A DNA stretch of 64,000 nt from Allacma fusca (GCA_947179485.1 OX359249.1:1736001-1800000), one strand, 5' to 3'. Counted from the stretch's first letter, positions 9,892 to 25,059 are shown. Numbers and translations: made by a program. The notes: a model not told the origin generated them from the sequence alone.

Positions 9892-10956
9892 AGTAACTTC
9901 CGTGATTTTGATTCCCTTTGGATACTATGGTTTTGTTTTCCGTCTTCAGTCAATATTTGGTCAACTAGAAGAAACTTCTTGGTGATAATATTTTATACAA
10001 AAATATGTCAACGTCAACCCGTACCCTATTCCCTTTCTACTCAATCTAAATTTTTCTCTGTATTAGAGCATGCCATTGATCAAGTCAAATTTTATTCATT
10101 CCTTGAGGGTTTGGGTGCTGCTGGGTTGCTCTTGTAAGGAGAGCCCACTGTAATGCATGTGATGTACAGCTACCGCTGCATTTAATGCAATAATTGCACC
10201 AGTAGTTAGTTCCTTTGTTGTATGCCAAGTTCCAAGTCGAAACCAAGTTGAGCTCACAATTTGAGTAATAATAATATTTTCAGTTTCCGCCAGACTGCTG
10301 CGTACACTCAACCTCAAATCATTTGCAACACTGGTTAGCAGAATAGAGGGCAATCACAATCTCTCTGTAAGAGTCTCTAGTCTCTACTCTTACATGAAAG
10401 CAATAGAATTTGACTGTTATAATGGTTATGGGAGGCTTCTGAGAAGAGAAAAAATTACATTGTACTAAACGGGAATAGGCCAAAACATTTGTGCCCCTAC
10501 GGTTACTTCTTACTACCGTACCATAATGCAATCCCATACCATGTTGAGAAGATGCTCTTATGAGGGTCAATTACAGCGAGAGTCACTCTCGATGTAAATT
10601 ATAACGTGTGAAGTGAGTTGTTTGCAATACAATGAAAAATTTGCATCATTCATTTATTCTTTTATCATGACGTTAACATCGTTGCACCAGATTACATTTA
10701 AATTATTATTCTCAAAAAAATAGTTTAGTGAATTCAAAGCATCACAGTCTTCAAAAATAATTCCTGTATCCCCAGCAATTCAAAATTAGTTCAAATTCAG
10801 TCATAATTCATCTACAGAGCAAATCAGTTTGGTGGTTCACTAATCTCAGCCCTACACGTTTTTATTCCTTGGCCTGTAATAATAATTATTTAATAATAAT
10901 AATTTTATCTATTGAAGGGGCTAAGACCCAAATCAATAAAACCATACTACTTCCAC

Positions 10957-10995
10957 TAATAATAATAATAATAATTTTATTATTATTATTATTTT
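10957..10995. repeat. ATT microsatellite forming a near-perfect palindrome
   Basis: A run of AAT units is followed directly by a run of ATT units, so the two halves are complementary and can fold into a hairpin. A similar structure is at 21460-21490. Other ATT or AAT tracts are at about 21036-21048, 47640-47660 and 54810-54829. Confidence 0.85.
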
Positions 10996-13900
10996 TACGA
11001 ATAATTATTGTTTATAAGACCGCTCAAAACAGATTTGCTTTTGCAGATTTAATTTCTTCTTTGGGGGATTATGTACTACTAAACACGGATTATATTGTTT
11101 CCAATATAATTTTCCGTAGGGATAGTTGTCCGCGAGAATTTTGCGGCACGCGAGTCCAAACGTGCTTGCTCCATAGGAACTTTTGTTGAAGATTTTCTAA
11201 AATTTACTTAACGGACCAAAGTCAACGAAAATGTTGGTGCATCCATAAATTGGTACTCAGTGTGATTACATAAATGTCAGCACATTTTAAAGAAAAGTCT
11301 CTGGCAGAAATAATATTTTGTGACGTATCGTAATCTCTCATAGCGTAACTGGGTCTTCGTTTTCCTTCATTGTGCTTACTTTCTACAGCAATTTATGTCA
11401 TTTTCCGCTTAAAGACCTCGACAACATGCCATCAGTGGAATGCTGATCAAAATATTACCCCCTTGTAGGAAACAGTCCGTCAGACAGTCATTTTTATCAA
11501 AAGTTTTCCCCTATTCCTCAGAATAAGATGTAGCTGCGGTTTCTATTTTGGCCATTGCTCGTACTGTTCATGGCTTTGTGGTTCTTAAAATTATTATAAA
11601 CTGGTGTGCGTAGGTACTGTTGATGGGACATCTTCAATCTTGACTAGTAGTTATTGTTATGCCTGTGTGAGCTTAGAACATTAGTGTCTTGTCATGACTG
11701 AAGTCTGCTTCAATCTTCTGTCGAGAAGGGGTAAGTTTGCTTATAACTTTTCCCAACAGTAATTTGGGTGATTCTGCAAATTCTGATGGCCTTGATGACA
11801 TCACAACCATGGCTTGGAATCAAGTCCTAGGCGTTAGTTATTGTCACATGAAAGTGTAAGGTCACGTTGTGGATTTTTCCTTTTCAGGATTTGCTCTGTT
11901 TCAAGATGACACACTCATGTGGTTCAGACAGATCAGAAGATCGGAAATGTTTTCGTAAATTCCTTTTTGGTATCTTCATTGAAGCTTCCTACCAGGGTGC
12001 AGGGACTTCGTCCTGAGAAAACTCTTCATTTCTGATGCAATCATTAGTAGCTTCCTCACCCGATTAAAGTTTTACTCGTGGCTCTGAATAAGGGTAGTTG
12101 TAAAATAATAAAGACCCATTTTGTACAGTGTCAATATTAACCTTTGAAAATTGGTTCATTTATTAATCGTGCATAAGATATGTACTACCTTATATTAAAA
12201 TTATTTTGTTAGAAACGTTAGAATATTATACCCTAGTAAGTGCTTGAAGGCAATGACAAATAGTACATCAAAAATGGCTACTGTCAATTAGAACCAAATA
12301 TCAGGTAATTACTTATATGTGAATCCACGTTCGAACTAATTGTCAGTATGTATGTACGGACGTGTACAAGCTTTACTCACTCATTGTCATGCGAGATTAG
12401 GTGAAATTATGACTTGATATTTTAACGCGTAAAGGAACTCAGGGATTAAAAGGTTAAAAGGAGTAAAAATGGGATGGAAATGGATCATCACAATCGTTCC
12501 TACTTACAAAAGCCAAAAGTATGTACAATTAATTTTTGTAAAAAGTCCAACTCCGAGCGCAAGACCCCATACTCGCATTCCACTGACTATCCGATAACAG
12601 AAGTAACTATGGAAGCACTTGGAGATGAGAGAACTCGGTCTAGGAATTATTATAGTCAATTGAAGTGACTTCAAAAAGATTATCTTTTGAATTTTGACGT
12701 AAAAGCTAATTTATGATAAGCGTATAAATGTGCTGACAATGGGGCTAAAAAATGAATGGGAGACATGGAAATGTGTATTTATGTAATTAAGTATGTACGC
12801 TGATGGTGAGGTGAGGCTTCAAATATAGCACAGGATTACAAGTTGTTATCATAATGTAATAATTCCTTGATTGTGATTTAATAATTTAATTCTGAGAGCC
12901 AAATTGTAGGAGAAACTCTACCTTTTAGATTGTCTTAATTTACTAAATTCAAGATTCATTAAATCAAATGCGAGGATTGGATTAAAGGGAGATTTCGGCA
13001 GCGTAGAAGTAATAGTCATGCACCAGCCTGTCTCCGTCTATAGTCTCTGCACACATTTTAGATGGTATGACCAAACTGTGACAAAATCAGAAGGAGTGGT
13101 GCGAAAAGCGACGCAAGAGTCCCAACTCTTGAAAAGGCGAGCGAGGAACATTTCAAGATTAAGATAATCGTATGTATGTATGTTAGGTAGCTACACATAA
13201 CACACTCAAAGGGATACCTCCAATATGATGTGTCTAGTGTCTAGTAAAGGTAAAGGGAGTATGAGGCAATTTTAACACCAGCGGTAGGATTTTATTAGAA
13301 ACAGTACAATGTCTTTTATGACTTGGTCCAATGCATTATGCGTGTGTACAAAAATATAGGCATACACGTAAGAACGCATATGTGCCTTCCTACACAAATG
13401 TGCTCATGAGCATATGTCTACACTCACTGTAGCTATATTATATCTATGGACATAAGAAGATCAGATTAGAATACAGAGATCCAAAGCGGAGTATTATACA
13501 AGCTTGTGAGGCCCAGACAAAATGACGCAAGTTTGAGTTAAAGCAAGAAAAACACACGCTTGTCGTGAATGGTGACTGATGGTCGGCGACGTCGTCGAGT
13601 TGATAAGAACAATAATAATTATTATTGTGCATTTTTTAAAATGCAGGTTTTTCTTTTTATTTCATAAGTGAAAAAAATTACAGTACCTAATTGTCAGTTC
13701 AGTCTGCCCTTGCTCACACTTACCCCTATACAACTTCAATAAGACATTAACATTTTTTTATTGGGCTTTTAGTGCAAATATGCAAAGTCCATGTCCACTG
13801 TCCCAGAGTGTCCTTTTTTATGCAATTAATTCCCAGCCCTAGCGGGAACTTGAGGCTTGACAGGGAGAAGATAAATCCAAATTCCTCAGCTTTAAGATGA

Positions 13901-14742
13901 AATTGTCTGCAAAGGAATGGAATGTGCGTTCCAATCAAACGGATTTTTTTTAATGCAAGAATTCCTGCTGACAGTGTCAGGGTATAATCTCCGACCAAGT
14001 GACAGTACGTTTGCCGCTGTGTGCTCAAAAATTAATGATCAACATTTAAAGGAATGAGTAGATAGTGCATGAGTACAGAGGCGGCGGAATTAAAAAAAAT
14101 TATGCACGAACATTGTAGAATAGAAAGCTATTGTAAATAAAGTTGTTATCACATGAGTTTGCTCTAGAGGGTGCCGCAAAACCTTTTTCCCTATCAGTCC
14201 ATACAATGGGAAATATTTTTAAAAAATCCGATTCCTCCATTCTGAAGAAAATTTTAAATCTGTGGAGTTAAAGGGCTATAGCACAGGATCGAAACAAAAA
14301 TATTTTAATTCTCAGATCAACTCTTTAAGAAATCCCTTATATCACATTTTTGGTGCAAACAATTCTAGAAAATAAAGGGATCAAATATGTTTGGACATTG
14401 GCCGTTACTGTACGTATGTATCTACTTATATACGGCCTGATGGGGAGGACAAACGTTTTGCCTCACTGTGTAGTATGTACAATCTGTGACTCAGATTTGA
14501 TATATAAAGCACATATAGATACAAGAACTTGAGCTAGAAAAAAGTTGAGGCACCGGAACGAATCTTAAGCTTTCAGTCTTCAAAGGGACTTATAAGAGCT
14601 TAGGGCACTAATAATTGGCTAAGTCTGTGCTCTTTTAGAGTAGAGAGTATCTTAACAAGTTTGATAATGTTCTATAATCCACTCTCTCCACTGGGCTAAG
14701 GCTAATTATATCTCAAGTCGCAAATAAGGTTTTTATTTCCTG

Positions 14743-14744
<2 letters not shown>

Positions 14745-14777
<33 letters not shown>
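14745..14777. repeat. (CT)n microsatellite
   Basis: An almost pure CT run of about 33 bases. Similar runs lie at about 16159-16180, 21291-21319, 42937-42967, 47189-47234 and 51475-51503. The GA form is at 28731-28754, 32795-32819, 41455-41488 and 42558-42578. Confidence 0.95.
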
Positions 14778-14782
<5 letters not shown>

Positions 14783-15132
14783 GCTGTCAGTACAGTATAT
14801 TCACTTATATTACAAGTTTCCTACCAACAATAAAAAATAAAACTACGTGCCCGTAATTAACACTGCTCTCAAATCTCAGTTGTAGCATGGAGGTGTAACC
14901 GTGCCTACGTATTTCATGTAGCGAGAATAATGTAGGAGAGAAGGCAAATCCAACTCCTTCCCCCAATTCTGCAGAAATGTTATTCAAGTTTCTACGTCCT
15001 GTGTATTTTCTCCCATCCCTATGTCTCGCATGTAGTATACTAAATAATACAGGAAATCACTCCTATGGTTATTAAAATTTGTTAGGATCTATAATTAGAT
15101 ATATGGACCTCGCAGACATTTATACCTTACCT

Positions 15133-15148
15133 TCCCCCCCCCCCCCCA
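15133..15148. repeat. Poly-C run
   Basis: About fifteen consecutive cytosines. Shorter C runs are at 31801-31812 and about 35203-35215, and a G run is at about 35269-35277. Such runs are unusual against the AT-rich background and are prone to sequencing error. Confidence 0.85.
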
Positions 15149-17077
15149 TCTCTATAAAATATGACACATGTGACCAAGTAATGTACCTACAGTATATTGC
15201 CCCAAAACACCGTCCATAAAAGATGATACTGGGAATGAGACCGAGAAACTGACTGATTGTGAGCTCCAAAGTATAGAAATTTGTTCTGCTTAAGATTCGG
15301 AAGAGTACCGTACCTTACATTGACTGAGCTAATAACGACGGTGTGCTTCCAAACGAATTCCATATCCTGGTTGTATCTGAAATCACATACCCGATACCTG
15401 GGCTGTTAACATTGGAACAGCCTCTTTGAGGGTTCTCATATTTATAGGATTTCTATAGATATAAGAGGACTGTATATACTTCCGCACGTCTTTCCTCCTC
15501 TCAAAGTTTTATTTCTTTCACGAGCCTTCCTCCGCTCCGATCCTTCACGGAATTCCTTTAATATTGTACGCTGGCACGCTCCTAGAACTACCTAATGACT
15601 GGGAAGGATGCTCTTCTCACGAAGATTAGCTAGGACGAAGCTATTCTGGAAATCCGGAATTGGAACCCGAAGTATGTGAAATGATTCACTCGAATCACTG
15701 ACTCACAAAAATACGTTCATGAGTTTCGGGGGAAGGAAAAAAAATCACAGTGCTTTAATTTATTAGCACACACATACGCATAGCCATTACGTCAGGAGGA
15801 GAGACACAAAAAGGAGCAAGAAATATATCTTTGAATGACATGAATACAATAATGAATTGAAGAAGGGAATCTTTGGATATTTTGACTATCTACTTTTATT
15901 CTTTTTGAAAAAAGTGTATGACTTTTCATGCCCACATGAGAATTTTGCGTGGGATAGTCATGAGAAGATGGGAGCTCCAGTCACATGTGAGTGCACCAGG
16001 GAAGATAAAACAATGATAGTAATTATTGACAAGAGAATGTGGGCTATAAATAAGAGAGGCGGATTGATGGGGGACAACGTGATCCGTAAATGAAGTCAAA
16101 ATTCAAATGTAACTCAAGACAATACTACAGAAACCTCACATTTCATTTCCTGAGTGACTCTCTTTCTCTCTCTCTCTCTCAAAAATGTGAATAACTGGAA
16201 TCTCTTTCCTTAGTTACTCCTTGGTACTTGGGAGATCCTATTGATTTTTCACATGCACATGAATCTCAATCGATTTGTGACCATGTAGTATGAGTTGACG
16301 AAACTCTCTATGTATATTATATACTTGAACCAACAGAGCAATGCAATTATTCCCCTTTGATGATCTGCTCTCTAACTTGGACTAACCTTTGTTGCACTCC
16401 AGTTGGGACTCACTGTACACACTCCAAGGTAGTTTGACTAATAGTTGTAAGTAGGAAAAATATCTACTTGAAAGTACAGTAAGATGCACTTCATTTGCTT
16501 CAAGTTAGGTTATCACTTGCGCCATAGCATGTAAACTACAGAGTTATAGGGAACTCATTGCCGGAGGAGACAAAGTAAATGGTAATTTGACAAATTCAGA
16601 ACAGAGGAGAATGGAAGAGTAGAGAAAGTAAAGTAATTATTATAGCATTGATTTTATATCCTTTCATGTTATTCCGTAAAATCTTTTGTTCCATTGAGGT
16701 AGCATGTTTTAGTTTTTTTCCCCCTTCCATTTCTCCATATTATATCTGGCGTGCCATCTGAGTGCAAGTCTACACACTCAAGTGTGGCATAAGTCCAAGA
16801 TCATTTAAGATAGATACACATTTAATAAATCAGAGAACGATAGCACGGAGGGTTAAGTCTACCTATACAAACAAAATATTTAAAAACAAACTATTTTAGC
16901 CAATCTGGGGACTGGACGTACCACAACTATGTGAGTCCCATGGCATACATATGCATGCACTTTAGCCCCTTCTTGTATTGACAATTTAATGACACTGAAA
17001 TAATTTACGACAAAGACCTGGCCCATTCGAGAGTCCCCTGCAATGCATCTATCTACAGACTTGCATGCATGCATGGA

Positions 17078-17096
17078 TGTGTGTGTGTGTGTGTGT
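17078..17096. repeat. (TG)n microsatellite
   Basis: A TG run. Similar TG or CA runs are at about 27556-27580, 33447-33469, 37715-37736, 39738-39754, 49930-49946, 50155-50186 and 55141-55165. These produce the false Cys-Val or Thr-His runs seen in several chance frames. Confidence 0.9.
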
Positions 17097-20000
17097 CTCG
17101 GTGTGTTGTGTGTTTGTGTACGGACGGTAATTATCCTGCAGTTGTATTTATGGGATGGAGAGCATCGGAGGTAAAGATCGTATCTTAATTGTTATTTAAC
17201 AAAGGAAGTGGACGTGCATATGGGAACTGGCATGAGGTTGAGTTGCATGAAATGCATGACAAATGCAAAAATATGCTAATTAACAAGATTTAATTTAGAT
17301 GTCTGAAAAGTACTTGCACAGACTCGAACATTCCACGTTATTTTGTCAATGCAAATTCTCACCAATTGTCTTGGTTTGGGTCCTATATGTAGCACTTCCA
17401 TCGGGCTTGGGATTGTTAAATAGTTCCTACGGTTATGTATCTACATAGGTGGATATAGTTACATACGTATGTACAATTGTAAGCCGGGCCCCACAGTAGT
17501 ATCTTACTTGCATAAATTTCGTCTGTTCTGGTTCTTTGAAAATCTCTTGCCATTGTCCTTTATCTAAAGCATGGCTAAATCTTTTCTTCATGTACTGCTT
17601 GGTAAGTAAGTGGGATACGTGACTTACGGCATGGGCATTAGCGGACACGTTTCTCTCATACAATACAGGGTCCTCCGTCGCAAGGAGGAGTACTCCTGTA
17701 TGTATATCTATAGGTATATGTAATGACTAATGGTACACGAACCACTTCGTTTAGTTGGAGGGAGTAGTATGTGGTTGTAAGTAAATTCAGGGGCTCATTA
17801 CACATGTGGAGATATGTATATACTCAAGACTGCACGACAGGGGGAAAAAAATTGACTTGAGGGCAATGGCAAGAGTATGGAAGAATGCAAGGGAGTGATT
17901 GAAAAAATCCTACAAAATCCTTTCTCAGGCAACATGCACTCACTCCTCACTCCTATAATAATACTATGCTACGCTCAATTCCGTGCTAATAAGTGAAATT
18001 ATCCCTTCGTATTGTACATACAGGTCATTTATGGACTTATTGTTAGCATTATGCACTTTTCATAGAATGAAATTACCGGACTTGTCCTTTCATTTGCTTG
18101 CTCCATCCCTAGAATTTTTTTTTCTTCTCGGGCCTGGCCCATCTCCTGAGCAGATATACATAATTAGAATTGGACACTTCCACTGACATTTACATTGGGA
18201 GCAAGTGCCCAAGTGGTATGGTCTACGAGATGGGCCCATGAAATTATAATAAATTGGTGTAGTGTCCAAGTGTTTGGGTGCTGCTGTAGTGGGTGAGCTT
18301 TGGAGGAGAGATGACAGGGAGAACGGTATCAGTATTACCTATACAGTAGATACATAGTGGGTTATGGATTGCTCATAGAATATTTACATGGACTCCGTCT
18401 CTCCATAGATATACATATAGAGTGAGGAGTAATGTGACTCGACAGAGCCTGATCTCGCAGAAATGGGCGATGATGATAAGTGATATTACTTTGCAATAAT
18501 AAGAGCATGCATTAGAGCGGCTGCTATAGACGAGGAAGAGGTCCTTGAAGAAATTCCTGAAGGCCGTCCACACTGCGGATTGACAACAATTGGGAAGGAG
18601 CAGGACTCCACCCTCATCAAGGCCACATGAAAAATTCTGTCGCTTCAACTTGCATTCCACACACATTGTTGTTCTTCATAAATGCACCGTCTCCACTGGC
18701 ATACATACATATGTTCCACGTCTTGGTTTGTTCACACATTTCCAACTTGACTTTCAACTACAAGCCAAACCAAAAGTTTATAGCTTCGTGATCACCATAA
18801 GAAACCACGCTTAAGCGTTTCTTCATTTTACTTTTTTTTTTCAACCATTTTGCCCCTTACTTCACCATTAAGCTCTACGCTCACTTTGAATGGCAGAGCA
18901 TTAGAAGTGTAACCGAACCAGCAAGTCCATAAGTACATGGTATGTATACAACTTTTGCATATTTATGAGGGAGTCTGATTGTGATTGCACTATTCCTCGA
19001 AGTACACAGGTACGCTCCTACTAATGGGATCCCAACGTATGTATAGATAGATAAGTAGATACATGTGAACCTATAGCCTATAGAGTATACAGTCTATATG
19101 CCTCAACGTTCCCATACATCCCAGCCATGACTGCATCCAACCCACGGTACATTAACGGTAACAATGTGGCTCAATAAAAATAACTACTGACTTTCGCTCT
19201 GATTTATTTACACCAGCCACATCACTCCCTCAACGTCAACTAGAAAAACGTAACTATAGACGCTCAATCGCACGAGACAATGGGGAAGGATGCCGGATAG
19301 AAAACGAGAGTTTCAACTTGCATAAAGCTTTTTAAAAATTATAACCGTATCATTTAGCACTGCTCAAAAAGATACTCCGTTCAGCCTCATCTTGTCTTAC
19401 AAAGTACTCACGGATTTAATTACATACATGATATACCTCAAAACTCAACTCACACTTTTTTCAAAGGGAAGAAACCCACCAGATATTTAATCATTAATTC
19501 AAGTCGTATAGATAGATACATACTTATGTAGATACATATACATATACGTGTAGTAGAGCTAAATACAAGAAAATAAAAAAATAATCCACCGAAAGTTAAG
19601 CTCTGTGTAGAAAGGGAGGCTTTATTGCAGAACAGATAGGAATTTGCTCAGAATTCCGTAGAGACGTGTGTAATTGGATGTACATATGTAGATTAGTTGA
19701 TTGGATATAATAGTATGTGCGTACATACTAAGTAGGTACATAAAATGAACCACACCCGAATTAGCCGCCCTTCTTCTTATAATACGACTACTGCTAAGTA
19801 TTAGCATTTCCTCCTTCCTCCATAGTCAGCCCTCTCCCCACTTACCTTGAGATCAAATCAATCCCGTTCCTGCTCCTGTAACACTCACAAGACTTATGTA
19901 TGGTATAAGTCATAGGGGCGAAGTAAGTACGAGCAAGTTAAAGTTCCCAGCTTTTGTCTTCATCAAATAATTCACGACTGCCCAAAGAATCCGCCTAATT

Positions 20001-21459
20001 TCCACTGTCAAATGTAGTTCCTATTGTGCTAGGAATAAGGTTACCTTGAGAAGTCAAACTTTGATCAGATGAGGGGGGAGGGGAGGGGGCTGAGCAGACC
20101 TTTCCACAACAGTCTTACAGTAAAATCCAGTTTTATTTTACGTGATTATTGATGATTGGCGAAGTATCTCGAGATAGATTCTGAAGGGAACATGTCACTG
20201 ACAACAGATAAAGACCCTACAGTATCTATGTATCTGTATATGTATAGCCTACGGATGATATTCTGTAGGATGATCATGCATGGGATTGGTTTGACAAAGT
20301 GGGAAAAGTTTCCCTCTCCTTTCAACAAGTCGTAAGAATATCGTTAGCTCCAATCGACCGATTATCGAGTCATTGGGAAAGAAAGGAGATAAGATGGAGG
20401 AGGGATGGAAACCGTGGAAAGCTGACAAAGAGCAATTTTCTGAGTGAAGGTTGATTAGGTAGACATTATCGGATTATCATCACAGAGAACGTAACTTGTG
20501 ATCATAGGGAGTAATAATTGACCTCTAAAAGGAACGTTCCTTCTATTTTTCCAAAGTACATCCATTTTATTCCCCCTGCCCTGCCAACAAATTTCCTTCT
20601 GTTCCTAAATAGTAGCCAAAAAAGGGAGTTAGTATTGCATAAAAATTTCTCGTAAACATAAAAAAAATGTAGCAATCACCCAAAACGGTATATTAGTTAT
20701 GGTTAGACTTTATATATTTTTTAACCTTAGATAGTCATGGTTGAAGTCCAGAATGTATATGTCGAGTCATACAGAAAATTGAAGGGTTTCAAATTGACGA
20801 GGAAAACTCATGGTTTGTGGTGGGATGTAATAGCTACGAACAGTTACGAAAACTCCATGAAATGACGGCACTCCATGTTCTATATTACATTCCATATTAC
20901 ATCCACAGATAGGTATTACTATTGACCTATAGATAGTTATAATTACTGTATCAGCAAGTACACATCTACTTGTCCGTTTATCTCCCAGAGTATTTACTTG
21001 TTTAAAGATACAGTTTCAGAGTTCAGTGCTGTTATTATTATTATTATTATAATGGGACTTGAACCCGTGTATAGACTACTGTAGTAATTAGTACAGGTAC
21101 AATGCTCACGTGTTTGGCCAAATCCAAAATGCAAAAATAAACGGTTCATAAATTCCTTGACTGGCTATTAAACTGATTAATCCATTGTCAGTATAGTTAA
21201 TCGAATTAAAAGGCTAAACGACTCGTAATGATATATCTATCTGACGGGAGGCGTAATATCCCAAATGAAGTAATGGAAATCAACCGTGTGCTCTCTCTCT
21301 CTCTCTCTCTGTCTCTCTCACTCATTGAACTCTTATACAACTTGAGAGAATTTCTCATTTCCAACCTTTTTTCAGAGTAAACAGTACTAATGTGAAGTGG
21401 GGATAACATGCAAGACTATCTCAGGAGTGGAGTTAGAAATAGATAGTAGTAATAACAAC

Positions 21460-21490
21460 AATAATAATAATAATAATTATTATTATTATT
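21460..21490. repeat. ATT palindromic microsatellite
   Basis: AATAATAATAATAATTATTATTATT-type sequence whose halves are complementary. It resembles the tract at 10957-10995. Confidence 0.85.
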
Positions 21491-24400
21491 GCTATTCTTA
21501 AACAAGGGAATTAATATGCAGGCTATTACGATACTGGCTAGTAATTTTTTACATATATGTATTACATGACTATGACATGCTGCACTACGCACGGTTCTAT
21601 GGTTTAAGGAGGTAATTCTAATTGGACGCAGTTAGCAGAGCATTGGAGGTGCACAGGATTAATTAGGAGCAAGCTTGTTAAAATTAGAACATGATCCGAG
21701 AGAGTTGTCGGTGATAAGGAATAAGAGTCAAAGAGGGGAAAAAATAAATAGATGTTATTATTCCAAGGCACTATATATACGGTCTGTATGTCCTGGCATA
21801 TACACAGGCACAATTAACCACATCTACACTCACACATTAAATACATGTAATGTTGGGCAATAACTAGACTATAGCAAGCTAGATACAGCCGGGATTAGGA
21901 AAAGAAACCGGTAATCAACGGTTCAAGTCCCAGTAGACAAAGATAATACATACGGAGATATATATATATATATCTTCTCTCGGACTTGAGACTAATGAGT
22001 GTACGTACTATATAATTAGTAGCCATATGGTGACGGTGTAGTGTGGTGGAAACGTGAGTGTCCATCGTATTCTGCAGTAGGGAGCATCATAAAAATTTTG
22101 GCAGTTTTAAAAGTTGAGAGGAAAAATGATATGTTGATGTAATGAGGAGAAGCTGATGCACTTACAATTAGTAATTTGAAATGTTTCCCTGCCACCACAT
22201 ACCCCTTTGTTCCTAATAGTGAGAAAAGAGTAACCTAAAATTCTGAAATCGTAGAGGTACAGTAAGGACATTACCGTTGAGACCAGCCTTCCCCCCTCAG
22301 CGTACATAATTGTACCAAATGCATTTAAAAGAAAAAAGAAAATGTAAAGTAAGAATGAGCCCTATTTTTACAAACTACAAGTATGTATATTTATATCCTG
22401 ATGGTAACATTTTAATTACTCCAAATTAAGGGTAAACTTTTCATTTCATAACTTATATATAATAATGGTCTGTGCCGGGTTTTCAGGTGAGTTCAGCACA
22501 ATGTTGCTTCATATATGAGGAGGATGATGGACGATGACAAGTTTCGTCATATCCTTGTTTCCAACCACAAGTCATATTTTAATGTATCAAAGAAAGGAAA
22601 CATGACAGGCCGAGGCTAACTGGACTTGGAATAACTTGACAACAAAATCCTGATATTTATTTATTTTTTTACAGATTTTTTAATTTATATAATAATAAGG
22701 ATGATGACATTCTTTGAATTTTGAATCGAGTAAAAATTAGGAATTAGACCTGATGAGATTATTTTATGCATAATGTCCTGGTGAGGGGGATTGCTACAGG
22801 CAGAAAGGAAAGGGGCCTCCACAAGACCAATGTAATACGGTGAGACGGACAATGATTGCCGTATAACTCACTTACTCAGCCAAACATGATACTGTTGACT
22901 CGCTCGAAAAACTTTTTTCAATGCTTGACTCTCCTGACCTTGATCATGATGAGGAGTCACAAGTTGGAAGTTAATGTTGCCCCTGCCTGTGTGCTCTCGG
23001 AAGAGTTCCTCATCCCTGTATCTGACTCTACATATAGATATCCAAAGTACACATCATCTCTGAGGGGATCAAGGCATCAGGTATCTGAGGAGAGTCTCAA
23101 GTCGGAAGCGTAAATTGGGCCTTTGATCAGCATAATAATTAGGTTGATCGAGGAATTAGCCCATTACAATTACAGTACTGACGTTCTGATTTCATATTCC
23201 GCTCACACCAGTCGTCCTCACCCTGCTAAAAGTCCCATGTGGATGATCAGGATTTTCTTAATCAACTTCCATCACTTTCACATGCAACAACTTTATAAAT
23301 TCCTCTGTATAGCAAGAAACATTGGACAGATCAATTTTCAAGGGGAAATGGACCAAGAAAAAAAACCACTGACGTCATGACCCTATATTGATCAAATCAG
23401 CAATGAAAATCATGGGGATGCGATTTAAATACTTGATTGGCAAATGTGTTCGGTCAGCTCAATTACAATTTAACATATAAATATCTACTCATAGGATAAA
23501 AGACGGATGCTCCATAAAAACAATCTCAATGTCAAAACATATGCACATACTAAACACACTACAGCTACATGACTACCTCAGTTATTCAATGGTAATAATA
23601 AAAAAAAAACCATTCTTCTTGGAAGTAACTACCCACATCCTTTGTCTCAAAATACCAACAAAATAAATATGAAGGTTTTTGGAAACTCATACATGAAATT
23701 CAGAATGGATTCACAATTGCCTCGAGTTGGGGAAATCAATATACCTCGGGAAATTCTCCCTCAGTCTGCGGTAGAGCTTAAATGGAAGGGGTCCCTCGAA
23801 GGGTTTTTCTCTCTATTTTCCTCCTATTACTTCAGCATTCCTGATTACAGAATTGTCTTTCTTGGCATCATGGTTTGTCAGATAAAAAAAGAGTTATATA
23901 TAGATAGGATTAGGAACACATCCTAAATGCAGGAGGAACTTTCAAGCATTTCTTTCCTCCGTCCTATAACAACCCCAGGATAAGATATATTGTGAAGGAT
24001 ATGTCTGGGAAAGAGGGGACAAAGACTGAACCTTGTGATTGATTTGGGACTTTGGGATTCATTCCATTATCCTTCCCAAATGGCTATCTTCCTATGAAAC
24101 TACACATGTATTCATGCACGTATGAATTATGTTAGTATATTCCAATGACTCAGTTTTTATGCATTTCCAGAAAACTGGGTATCCATCAATTGGATTCAAT
24201 CGACAGCCCAAGAGTTCTGGGCCAGCTCCATATTCCCCGTGCTCTGTCGAAATAGGAAGTGACCGTTGTTGAGTTCATCTATTTATCTACATACAGTACA
24301 CTACCTCAATATAATAGCACTCCTTCAAAGAACACTCTTCCAAATCCTTGCTATTTTAAAGGGTAAAATTGACATGAAGCAAATAGGAGCCCGTCCGAAT

Positions 24401-24945
24401 ATTCTTTCCTCTGTAGAGGTCCAGGCTCCTTTTAGGAGAGCCCCTGCAGTGAGAGACCACTGTACTACAAAAGTAAAAACAGTGCAATAAGTGATAAGAG
24501 CAGTTGCAGTTGAGTTGTAGAGCCCTCCTGAAAGGAACCCAATTTGACTAAGAATTCCCTCCTGTTATTACGAGGAAAACTAATTTTGGAACATGGGAAC
24601 GAGTAGAAATATCATTGCACATTGCGACCTATGGAGACTATAACCCTCTATGGTGAAGACCATATAGATACTCCTATGAGGGGCTCATATACATGGCGAG
24701 AGTAACAACTCGAGTAACTTCTGAGACCGTTTTGTCAGACACAAGTCTTTGACAGTATGTCAGGACTTTGACTTAAGTATCGCCTGTATTTATGCAGAAA
24801 GTGCATGGAGGGATATGGCTAAAACGACCAGGTCGGATCGTTTCCTTAACCTTGAAGCTAATCCAGTGTTCATATAATTATATCTACATATGTGAGGTAA
24901 ATATAATGTTGAGAAGGAGGAGATCCTCCCGTTGTCTCTCCTTAG

Positions 24946-25059
24946 AGTGCAGAAGACAGGAGGAATGAAAGCATCCGATCTGACCGTAGACTCGACGAAG
25001 CAATCAAGTCCATCAGAGAATTGATGAGGGGAAAGAGACGTCCAATGGAATTGATCTGA
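24946..25059 (+). CDS. Possible short exon of an unknown gene
   Basis: A strong-looking acceptor (GTTGTCTCTCCTTAG) is followed by 37 open codons and TGA. The frame reads SAEDRRNESIRSDRRLDEAI and then KSIRELMRGKRRPMELI. It is a highly charged, helix-like sequence, unlike chance translations of the AT-rich surroundings. No partner exon is identified and no family is recognised, so it may be a terminal exon, a fossil or chance. Confidence 0.25.
   Translation, partial: SAEDRRNESIRSDRRLDEAIKSIRELMRGKRRPMELI

Larger units (their letters stand above)
9892..24945. other. Intergenic region upstream of the ABCG gene
   Basis: No gene can be supported here. The first few hundred bases presumably include the ABCG 5' UTR and promoter, but no clear TATA box or initiator stands out. 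The rest holds CT, TG, ATT and C-run microsatellites, many TACATATGTA-like tracts and short chance frames. Confidence 0.6.

Noticed and set aside
21900-21945. Possible tRNA gene with a B-box-like GGTTCAAGTCC
   Set aside because: No A box, acceptor stem or cloverleaf could be paired around it.
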